Positions 57,424 to 64,000 of a stretch of 64,000 nucleotides of DNA are shown here, in pieces. The stretch is from Bernardetiaceae bacterium (lineage in GTDB: Bacteria > Bacteroidota > Bacteroidia > Cytophagales > Thermoflexibacteraceae): positions 1-64,000 of the forward strand of contig JANWWZ010000014.1 of the NCBI GenBank assembly GCA_025057115.1. Direction: 5' to 3'. Within the stretch, counting starts at the first letter, position 1; each line of letters begins with the position of its first letter. The notes under the pieces were generated by a model. That model worked only from the letters and a program-made list of their open reading frames with translations, was not told the DNA's origin and made no database searches. A program made the position numbers and the translations under genes.

Positions 57424-58086
57424 TCAAGAACTCATTACCAGAGTTACCATTTCCACCAGCTTGGTAATTGTCTTTTCAATAGCTTGAAATACTTGTACAA
57501 TGCTTTGGTTTGCCAAATATCCTGCCGTAGTGATGATATTATTTAAATCGTCTTCCAGAAAATCGTCTGCATCGGTTTGAGCAATTATGATTCCCTTAGC
57601 ACTTGCCTGCAAAGCCCAGTTTATTATAGGGTGCTCGCTGGGGTAGGCAGCAAGGTGACCTAGCGTAATTTTGGGTTGTATTTCAACGGCTTGTAAGGCT
57701 TCGGCTACCCAAATAACGGCTGTGGAGGTGGCGGCTATCGGCTTGCCTGCTTCTGCTACTGCTCTAATGACTTGGGCAACGCCATCGGGAGGATTGTAAT
57801 TCATCGTGTAGTTGCCGGGTATTACAAGCCCATCAAATCGCTCCATCTGAAACTGGCTAAGGGAGTAGATGTTACCCCTTGCAATACGAGCAGATTCTAT
57901 TAGTAAGTTGCGTTTTTCGGATAATTTTTCCCGTGTGATGGGGTTGTATATTTCAGCATAAATATCAGGGGCAAAACATTGATAATCTACGCCGAGCCGC
58001 TCCAGCATCAGCAAACAAAACACTGCCTCGTGAATACCTGAACCGTCGTAATTCCCACAGCCCGAAAGGATGACACCAATTTTCAT
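57424..58086 (-). CDS. ElbB-like DJ-1/PfpI family protein with Ser at the usual nucleophile position
   Basis: 220 residues from the ATG at 58086. IGVILSGCGNYDGSGIHEAV is the ElbB start and NLLIESARIARG matches too. In E. coli ElbB the nucleophile elbow reads PLGFMCIAP and the loop PGGFGAAKNLS; here they read PIAATSTAVIW and PGNYTMNYNPP. So the reactive Cys is replaced by Ser (or Thr) and the loop is changed. The family's glyoxalase activity would not be expected in the same form. It lies 30 bp upstream of the PorE-like gene on the same strand. Confidence 0.82.
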   Translation of the reverse strand: MKIGVILSGCGNYDGSGIHEAVFCLLMLERLGVDYQCFAPDIYAEIYNPITREKLSEKRNLLIESARIARGNIYSLSQFQMERFDGLVIPGNYTMNYNPPDGVAQVIRAVAEAGKPIAATSTAVIWVAEALQAVEIQPKITLGHLAAYPSEHPIINWALQASAKGIIIAQTDADDFLEDDLNNIITTAGYLANQSIVQVFQAIEKTITKLVEMVTLVMSS

Positions 58087-58216
58087 ACGTTTTACACATT
58101 GCTCATGCAATTTTAAGCATTTTATTTTTCAACTTACGCCCATTAAAGCTACTTCTTATCGAATAGTTCAACCTTGTGCCATAGGCGGAGTGCTTTAGAA
58201 TTGCCCAAAAACAGCC

Positions 58217-58224
58217 TACTTTTG
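58217..58224 (+). promoter_or_regulatory. TAnnTTTG box of bioA
   Basis: TACTTTTG lies 14 nt before the bioA ATG, so the leader would be very short. No -33 TTTG at the expected distance. Confidence 0.4.
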
Positions 58225-58238
58225 GGAAAAAAGACTCG

Positions 58239-59516
58239 ATGACAAGGGCAAATTCATTAATTGAAGCGGATTTGCAATGCGTTTGGCATCCTTTTACTCC
58301 TTTACAGGGGTTGCGTCCCCCTTTAGAGGTCATTGGAGGGGAAGGAGCCTGGATTTACACCGCTGAAGGAAACAAAATTTTGGATTTAATTTCCTCTTGG
58401 TGGGTAAACTTACACGGCCACAATCATCCTTACATTGCTGCTGCTATTGCTCGACAAGCACACAACCTTGCCCATGTCATTTTTGCAGGATTTACTCACC
58501 AGCCTGCTGTGTTGCTTGCCCAGCGACTGTTAGAAATTTTACCGCCTAATATGGCTAAAATTTTTTACTCAGACAACGGCAGCACTGCTACAGAAGTAGC
58601 CATGAAAATGGCTTTTCAATATTTTTATAACAGGGGTGAAAAAAAGCCAAAAATTATTGCCATCGATGGAGCCTATCACGGCGATACCTTTGGTGCTATG
58701 TCAGCAGGAGACAGAGGTCCCTTTAATGCTCCCTTTGAACCTTATTTATTTGAAGTAGAATTTATTCCCTTTCCAGAAAAGCACAACGAAGAAGTAGTTT
58801 TTCAGCAATTTGCCGATTTAGTCAACAGCGGACAAGTAGGGGCATTCATCTTTGAACCACTTGTGCAGGGTGCTTCAGGCATGCGCATGTATAGTGCCGA
58901 GATACTAGATAAAATGATCGCTTATGCAAAAGCTCATCAGGTCATTTGCATTGCCGATGAGGTCATGACGGGATTCGGCAGAACAGGTAAGCTTTTTGCC
59001 AGTCATTACCTGCATCACTATCCCGATATTATTTGTCTTTCCAAAGGCATTACAGGCGGATTTTTACCCTTGGGCGTTACTGCTTGCACCAAGGAAATTC
59101 AAGAGGCTTACCGCAGTCCTGAGTTAATGAAAACATTTTTTCACGGTCATTCCTATACTGCCAATCCCATTGCCTGCGCAGCAGCTAATGCTAGCTTGGA
59201 CTTACTTCTCAACCTTTCTTGTCAGCAAGCTATTCAACGCATTGGTCAAGCTCATGAGCAATTTGCTGACCATTTGCGCAAAGGCAGCTATCAAATTCGC
59301 CAAGTGCGTCAGTTGGGAACTATTTTAGCCATAGAAATAGACCGCACTGGAGAGACTTCCTATTTTCATGAGGCTCGCAACGCTTTGTACTACCATTTTC
59401 TAGACAAAGGATTGCTTATTCGCCCACTGGGAAATGTGGTCTATCTTTTGCCACCTTATTGCATCAGCAACCAAGAACTGCAACTTGCCTACGAAGCAAT
59501 TTTAGAAATTGTATGA
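58239..59516 (+). CDS. bioA: Adenosylmethionine-8-amino-7-oxononanoate transaminase
   Basis: 425 residues, class III aminotransferase of biotin synthesis (SAM as amino donor to KAPA). VWHPFTPLQG at the start is diagnostic for BioA. SSWWVNLHGH near residue 50, the PLP-site SDNGSTATEVAMKMA, DGAYHGDTFG, ADEVMTGFGRTGK and the Schiff-base Lys269 in LSKGITGG are all intact. No bioB, bioD or bioF is adjacent. It overlaps the next gene by 4 bp. Confidence 0.95.
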   Translation: MTRANSLIEADLQCVWHPFTPLQGLRPPLEVIGGEGAWIYTAEGNKILDLISSWWVNLHGHNHPYIAAAIARQAHNLAHVIFAGFTHQPAVLLAQRLLEILPPNMAKIFYSDNGSTATEVAMKMAFQYFYNRGEKKPKIIAIDGAYHGDTFGAMSAGDRGPFNAPFEPYLFEVEFIPFPEKHNEEVVFQQFADLVNSGQVGAFIFEPLVQGASGMRMYSAEILDKMIAYAKAHQVICIADEVMTGFGRTGKLFASHYLHHYPDIICLSKGITGGFLPLGVTACTKEIQEAYRSPELMKTFFHGHSYTANPIACAAANASLDLLLNLSCQQAIQRIGQAHEQFADHLRKGSYQIRQVRQLGTILAIEIDRTGETSYFHEARNALYYHFLDKGLLIRPLGNVVYLLPPYCISNQELQLAYEAILEIV

Positions 59517-60310
59517 AAAAGGTGAAAAAATGCTTGTTCACCCTCTGTGGTGGATTAGTGCTCATTAATTTGCCAATCCGTTTTGCACAAGCACAAATTA
59601 ATTTGTTTTCCATCCAAGACGAGATCAAACTTGGGCAGCAAGTAGCTCGGCAAGTAGAGTCCGACCCCAAAAACCGCATCTTGGATGAAAAACAATATCC
59701 CGAAGCCTACCGTCATTTGCGGCGCATCACAAACACTATCTTGAATTCCGGGCAGGTGCGCTACCGCAACGAGTTTCCTTGGCAAGTAAAAATTATTCAC
59801 AATGATAGCATTTTGAATGCCTTTTGCGCACCAGGGGGTTTTATTTACGTTTACACGGGCATCATTAAGTTTTTGGACACTGAAGACCAGTTTGCAGGGG
59901 TGCTTGCTCACGAAATAGCCCACGCCGATCGCCGACATGCCACCACAAATCTGACGCGCATGTACGGCATTGCTGCCCTTACTGAAATCATTTTAGGCAA
60001 AAATCCCAACCGATTAGTGCAAATTGCGCAGGGACTGCTAGGGCTGCAGTTCAGTCGCAACCACGAACGCGATGCCGATAACCAGTCCGTACTCTATCTA
60101 TGCCATACTCACTACGCTCCCAATGGAGCAGCTGGTTTCTTTGAAAAAATGCTGCAACGGCGCTCAGCGGAGCCTCCAGCCTTTCTGAGCACCCATCCAG
60201 CTTCCTCTGATAGAATACGCGACATCAACGCTGCTGCCAGCACTATGAACTGTCCTTCCAAGCAGGGAGATAAGAACTATCAAGCTTTTAAAGCCAGCTT
60301 GCCCAGGTAA
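59513..60310 (+). CDS. M48 family metallopeptidase, secreted
   Basis: 265 residues, start at the ATG overlapping the bioA stop (ATGA); a longer frame to 59459 has no signal peptide. Signal peptide to about residue 27 (RFAQAQ), then SIQDEIKLGQQVARQ, the zinc motif HEIAH (133-137) and NHERDADNQS near 200, and STHPASSDRI near the end, as in M48 periplasmic proteases of the BepA type. It lacks a lipobox and is therefore probably soluble in the periplasm. Its translational coupling with bioA is unusual. Confidence 0.9.
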   Translation: MKKVKKCLFTLCGGLVLINLPIRFAQAQINLFSIQDEIKLGQQVARQVESDPKNRILDEKQYPEAYRHLRRITNTILNSGQVRYRNEFPWQVKIIHNDSILNAFCAPGGFIYVYTGIIKFLDTEDQFAGVLAHEIAHADRRHATTNLTRMYGIAALTEIILGKNPNRLVQIAQGLLGLQFSRNHERDADNQSVLYLCHTHYAPNGAAGFFEKMLQRRSAEPPAFLSTHPASSDRIRDINAAASTMNCPSKQGDKNYQAFKASLPR

Positions 60311-60410
60311 AGCTAAGCCTAGCTAGCAGATTATTTTTTTCCAGCCAAGTAGTTACTTAGCCCTCGAAAAAATTTGATAGCGTTTTTATCACCTTAATAG
60401 CATCATCCTT

Positions 60411-62249
60411 ATGTGTGGAATTGTCGCCTACATTGGTCCTAAACAGGCATATCCAATTTTGTTGAAAGGGCTCAAAAGGCTCGAGTATCGCGGTTATGAC
60501 AGCGCTGGCATTGCCCTTATCGATAACGGGCAGTTGAAGGTTTACAAGCGCAAAGGTCGAGTGGCAGAGCTAGAAGAACAACTCACAGGCATGCCGCTGA
60601 GCTCTACTATCGGCATTGGGCATACGCGTTGGGCTACTCACGGAGAACCTAGCGACCGCAATGCGCATCCTCACCTTTCCCAAAGTGGCAAACTTGCCAT
60701 GATCCACAATGGCATCATTGAAAACTATGCCCAGTTGAAGCAAGAACTACTCACGCAAGGTTATCACTTCCGCAGCGATACTGATACAGAAGTGTTGCTC
60801 AACTTCATTGAAAATATTCGCCATCACAATCAATGTTCTCTTGAAGAAGCAGTGCGCATTGCCCTGCGGCGCGTAGTAGGTGCTTATGTCATCGTGTTGC
60901 TGGATGCTGACAATCCCCATACGTTAATTGCAGCTCGAAAGGGAAGTCCTTTGGTCATTGGCATTGGAAAGGGAGAGCACTTACTTGCTTCAGACGCCTC
61001 CCCTATTTTGGAACATACCAAAGAAGTAGTGTACGTCAATGATTACCAAATTGCCATTGTTGGTGCGGATGAATTAGTGCTGAAAAACCTGGGCAACGAA
61101 CGCCAAACACCATTTATTACTCGGCTGGATATGGATCTGGCTGCCATCGAAAAAGGAGGCTTTGAGCATTTCATGCTAAAGGAAATCTTTGAGCAGCCCA
61201 CTACGGTCCTAGATTGCATGCGCGGACGATTGGACGCCTATCAAGGTCGAATCACGCTCAGTGGCGTAGAACAACACTTAGAAATACTTACTAAGGCTCA
61301 GCGCATTATTATTATTGCCTGTGGAACCAGTTGGCACGCTGGGCTAGTGGGAGAGTACCTCCTCGAAACGCTTTGTCGGTTGCCAGTGGAGGTAGAATAT
61401 GCCTCAGAATTCCGTTACCGCCATCCTGTAATCAATCCCCGCGATGTCATTTTAGCCATCAGCCAAAGCGGCGAAACAGCAGATACACTAGTAGCTATCG
61501 AAAAAGCAAAAGAAAGTGGGGCTTTCATTTATGGGATTGTCAACGTAGTAGGTAGCTCCATTGCAAGGCTCTCTCATACAGGGACTTATACCCACGCCGG
61601 TCCAGAGATTGGCGTGGCTTCTACCAAGGCTTTCACTGCTCAGCTTACTGTTATTGCCCTTTTTGCCCTTAGGTTGGCTCTTGCCAGAGGCACTATTTCC
61701 AAAGAGCGCTTTTTGAGTCTTTGCAATGATTTAGCTGCCCTTCCCGATAAAATCCGACATGTTTTAGACCACGGTCCTGCTATTGCAAAGCTAGCCCAGC
61801 ACTACCAACACGCTACCAACTTCCTTTACTTGGGACGAGGATATAACTTTCCCATTGCGTTAGAAGGGGCGCTCAAACTCAAGGAAATCAGCTATATCCA
61901 TGCGGAAGGATACCCAGCAGGAGAAATGAAGCACGGTCCCATCGCTTTGGTAGATGAACACTTGCCAGTAGTGTTTATTGCAACTAAAGATGCTTTGCAC
62001 GAAAAAATCATTAGCAACATTCAAGAAGTGCGGGCGCGCAAAGGCAGGGTGATAGCTGTACTAACAGAAGGAGACCACTTCACAGCGCAGTTTTGTGAAG
62101 CCTGTATGTTTGTCCCAGAAATTGAGCCGTTGCTTTCTCCCATTATAAACGTAGTGCCGCTACAACTACTAGCTTACTACATCGGGGTTGCCAAAGGACT
62201 TGACGTAGATAAACCCCGCAACCTTGCCAAGTCAGTAACAGTTGAGTAA
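60411..62249 (+). CDS. glmS: Glutamine--fructose-6-phosphate aminotransferase (isomerizing)
   Basis: 612 residues. Makes glucosamine 6-phosphate for peptidoglycan and LPS. The glutaminase begins directly with the nucleophile (MCGIVAYIG, Cys2 after Met removal), has RGYDSAGIA and GHTRWATHG; two SIS isomerase domains follow (ACGTSWHAG, ISQSGETADT, GVASTKAF), then EGALKLKEISYIHAEGY and the C-terminal DKPRNLAKSVTVE. Complete and typical. Confidence 0.97.
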   Translation: MCGIVAYIGPKQAYPILLKGLKRLEYRGYDSAGIALIDNGQLKVYKRKGRVAELEEQLTGMPLSSTIGIGHTRWATHGEPSDRNAHPHLSQSGKLAMIHNGIIENYAQLKQELLTQGYHFRSDTDTEVLLNFIENIRHHNQCSLEEAVRIALRRVVGAYVIVLLDADNPHTLIAARKGSPLVIGIGKGEHLLASDASPILEHTKEVVYVNDYQIAIVGADELVLKNLGNERQTPFITRLDMDLAAIEKGGFEHFMLKEIFEQPTTVLDCMRGRLDAYQGRITLSGVEQHLEILTKAQRIIIIACGTSWHAGLVGEYLLETLCRLPVEVEYASEFRYRHPVINPRDVILAISQSGETADTLVAIEKAKESGAFIYGIVNVVGSSIARLSHTGTYTHAGPEIGVASTKAFTAQLTVIALFALRLALARGTISKERFLSLCNDLAALPDKIRHVLDHGPAIAKLAQHYQHATNFLYLGRGYNFPIALEGALKLKEISYIHAEGYPAGEMKHGPIALVDEHLPVVFIATKDALHEKIISNIQEVRARKGRVIAVLTEGDHFTAQFCEACMFVPEIEPLLSPIINVVPLQLLAYYIGVAKGLDVDKPRNLAKSVTVE

Positions 62250-62331
62250 ATGGGTTTGTCTGTGGCACCCTTGCCTGTAGTTACGTTGCAAAAATTGCCT
62301 ATCTTGCAGCTCAGAGTTCACTGAGGGAACT

Positions 62332-63042
62332 ATGCTTGATTTCAAGAATAAAAACATTCTCATTGTAGGGGCAAGCTCGGGAATAGGCTATGCAATGGCG
62401 CATCGGCTCATTGAGGCGGGAGCTAATGTATATTCCGCTTCTCGCAATCAACCTTTGGGGCTGCAACTTGCTGGTCATAGGTTTTACGACGTGCTCGATC
62501 CTAATACTCAGCTGGAAAACCTCCCGCCTCATTTAGATGGGCTGGCTTACTGCCCTGGAAGCATTACCCTAAAACCTTTTAATCGCTTGACGCTAGAAGA
62601 TTTTCGCAAGGACTTTGAAATCAACGTCATAGGAGCAGTGCGGGTCCTTCAAACTGCGCTGCCCTTTTTGAAAAAAGCTCCCGAAGGAGCTGCCATTGTG
62701 CTTTTTAGCACAGTAGCAGTAGCTATAGGCATGGGTTTTCACGCTAGCATTGCAGCTGCTAAAGGAGCAGTAGAAGGGCTTGCTCGCGCCCTAGCTGCTG
62801 AACTGGCACCGGCTAAAATCCGCGTAAACGTAGTAGCTCCCTCTTTGACTAAAACTCCCTTGGCACAAAGCCTAGTAGCCACTCCAGAGAAAGAAGAAGC
62901 CTCCGCTAAGCGCCATCCAATAGGACGGATCGGGCAACCTCGAGACGTAGCTGATACTGCTATTTTCTTGCTCTCCCCTCAAGCAAGTTGGATCACAGGG
63001 CAAATTATTGGAGTAGATGGCGGCATGGGTAAACTAAAATAA
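62332..63042 (+). CDS. Atypical SDR-family oxidoreductase lacking the catalytic tyrosine
   Basis: 236 residues. The dinucleotide motif VGASSGIG (about 12-19) is normal, and KIRVNVVAPSLT and the VDGGMG end are classical. At the active site, however, the YxxxK is replaced: MGFHASIAAAKGAVEG has Lys144 but Ile140 where Tyr is expected. Ser126 (FSTVAV) is present. Proteins with this HASxAAAKG block recur in Bacteroidota from memory, so this is a subfamily feature rather than decay. Reaction unknown; it may be a reductase with a different proton donor or a binding protein. Confidence 0.85.
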   Translation: MLDFKNKNILIVGASSGIGYAMAHRLIEAGANVYSASRNQPLGLQLAGHRFYDVLDPNTQLENLPPHLDGLAYCPGSITLKPFNRLTLEDFRKDFEINVIGAVRVLQTALPFLKKAPEGAAIVLFSTVAVAIGMGFHASIAAAKGAVEGLARALAAELAPAKIRVNVVAPSLTKTPLAQSLVATPEKEEASAKRHPIGRIGQPRDVADTAIFLLSPQASWITGQIIGVDGGMGKLK

Positions 63043-63099
63043 TGGGCAACAGAAGCATCATGGTCTATGGGCACTGCCTGCAAAGGGACCTCAGACCCA

Positions 63100-63131
63100 T
63101 TGCTACAACCAGCCAAGTTTTTGTAGCTTTG
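63100..63131 (+). promoter_or_regulatory. Bacteroidota-type promoter of the PASTA gene
   Basis: TTG at 63100-63102 and TAGCTTTG at 63124-63131, 21 nt apart, resemble the -33/-7 pair. The ATG begins 4 nt after the box, so a transcript starting about 6 nt after the box would be leaderless or nearly so. The match may also be by chance. Confidence 0.4.
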
Positions 63132-63135
63132 CAAC

Positions 63136-63966
63136 ATGTGGAAAAACTTTTTGACCATTTCAAGAATACAGCTCAAATTAAGGGAAAACACGCCGCTGGC
63201 ACTAGCCCTTAACATAGGTCTATCGTTTTTGATAGGAATGATGGTATTGCTGGGATTTTTCTACATTTATCTTCCCATTGCTACCCATCACGGTGAAAGC
63301 ATTACCGTACCAGACCTAGAAGGGATGACCCTGCAACAAGCAGCTGATTTTTTAAAGGAACGAGAACTGCGCTATATCGTTACTGATTCTAGCTACAATC
63401 CCAAACTGCCACCGCTCACCATCATTGCTCAAGACCCACCGAAGAACTCAAAAGTAAAGGTCAATCGCCGCATTCATTTGGTGATCAATGCCACCCAACC
63501 TCCAATGGAGCAACTGCCCAACATTATAGACAACTCCCTCAAACAAGCCGACCAAATCCTAGAAAGTTATGGTTTCAAAATAGGGGAAGTGCGCTACGTG
63601 CCTGATATAGCTGCCAATGCTGTTTTGCGCGTGTTTTACAACGGCAAGCTAATTACCAAAGAGCAAATAGAGCGCGGCTTTTTGCTTCCTAAAGGTTCCA
63701 AAATAGACTTAGAAGTGGGCGATGGACTAGGCAATACTACTTTTGACTTGCCCAACTTGGTGGGAAAACCTTTTGCCGAAGTGCAGTTTCTTTTGCGCGG
63801 CATGGGGCTGGACATAGGAAATGTTATCTACGAAGCCGCCAATGGTAGAGAGCTGGGTATTGTCATTAGACAGAAGCCTGCTTATGAACCTGGCAAAAAG
63901 GTAAAAACAGGAGAAATAATTGACCTGTGGGTTACTGGCGTTGAACCCTCTGATATTGAAAATTGA
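63136..63966 (+). CDS. PASTA domain membrane protein without kinase domain
   Basis: 276 residues. One membrane helix at about 26-48 (LNIGLSFLIGMMVLLGFFYIY) follows a short basic cytoplasmic tail with no kinase. Three PASTA repeats lie outside: about 55-120 (VPDLEGMTLQQAADFLKERE), 125-200 and 207-270 (LPNLVGKPFAEVQFLLRGMG), each ending with a Thr/Val-rich strand. PASTA domains bind uncross-linked peptidoglycan; in Firmicutes they are fused to PBPs or PknB-type kinases, so this protein may be a sensor or tether. This stand-alone form is common in Bacteroidota. Confidence 0.88.
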   Translation: MWKNFLTISRIQLKLRENTPLALALNIGLSFLIGMMVLLGFFYIYLPIATHHGESITVPDLEGMTLQQAADFLKERELRYIVTDSSYNPKLPPLTIIAQDPPKNSKVKVNRRIHLVINATQPPMEQLPNIIDNSLKQADQILESYGFKIGEVRYVPDIAANAVLRVFYNGKLITKEQIERGFLLPKGSKIDLEVGDGLGNTTFDLPNLVGKPFAEVQFLLRGMGLDIGNVIYEAANGRELGIVIRQKPAYEPGKKVKTGEIIDLWVTGVEPSDIEN

Positions 63967-64000
63967 CATGAAAGCACTTTTACTCAACTAATTTCTTGGT

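Noticed and set aside
1-64000. tRNA or rRNA genes and riboswitches
   Set aside because: The intergenic regions were read by eye for tRNA cloverleaf signatures (GTTCRAATC arms) and cobalamin or other riboswitch cores; nothing convincing was found. A tRNAscan or Infernal search would settle this.

Overview
The window looks like a chromosomal segment of a Bacteroidota bacterium, most likely a Cytophagales-type free-living aerobe; I cannot name the genus. The support is direct: a type IX secretion (T9SS) C-terminal sorting domain, OmpA/PD40 proteins of the PorE type, SusC-like and OMP_b-brl TonB-dependent proteins with carboxypeptidase-like N-termini, cbb3-oxidase maturation genes of the Bacteroidota order (ccoG-fixH-safE), DUF2339 and DUF4178 proteins, and repeated TAnnTTTG promoter boxes in intergenic DNA. 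No rRNA, tRNA, CRISPR array, insertion sequence or prophage was recognised.

Layout. 1-2096: the start of a GT-C type membrane glycosyltransferase (cut by the window edge) diverging from an OmpA/PD40 protein. 2097-7426 (minus): a tightly overlapping operon of a PfkB sugar kinase, a GT-C-like membrane protein, a polyprenyl-phosphate sugar synthase (GT2), an orphan ABC ATPase and an M48 lipoprotein peptidase. 7587-12568: parE, two small membrane proteins, a Tat-exported class V aminotransferase and ychF. 12574-12952: an unusual hairpin-rich tandem repeat closed by a second, diverged copy of the ychF 3' end. 13035-17129 (minus): an alpha-oxoamine synthase and the ccoG-fixH-safE group. 17217-24644 (plus): pheT, a conserved small membrane protein, a DUF2339 giant membrane protein and an orphan hyuB. 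24808-28514: a BatA-like VWA protein, an rRNA-methylase-like enzyme, and small lipoprotein/DUF4178 genes.

28905-34755 holds two exported-protein genes that both look damaged at the N-terminus (an in-frame TAG just after a signal peptide; a one-base frameshift within a signal peptide), with an intact fmt between them. 34817-48780: saccharopine dehydrogenase-like enzyme, tyrS, an alkane monooxygenase (alkB) paired with a Tat-signal Gfo/Idh/MocA oxidoreductase, a methyltransferase, a TonB-dependent receptor, an AddB-like nuclease and kdsA. 48906-64000: a second TonB-type barrel, fabG, an L,D-transpeptidase-like protein, a CarH/LitR-like MerR-B12 regulator, a holin-family membrane protein, a PorE-like protein, a divergent ElbB, bioA overlapping an M48 peptidase, glmS, an SDR lacking its catalytic tyrosine and a kinase-less PASTA protein.

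Most of this is core metabolism and envelope biogenesis (aminoacyl-tRNA synthetases, glmS, kdsA, fabG, bioA, fmt). The parts that seem least explained are the ychF-tail/hairpin array, the two N-terminally broken surface proteins, the glycosylation cassette, and the B12-type photoreceptor-like regulator without carotenoid genes nearby.
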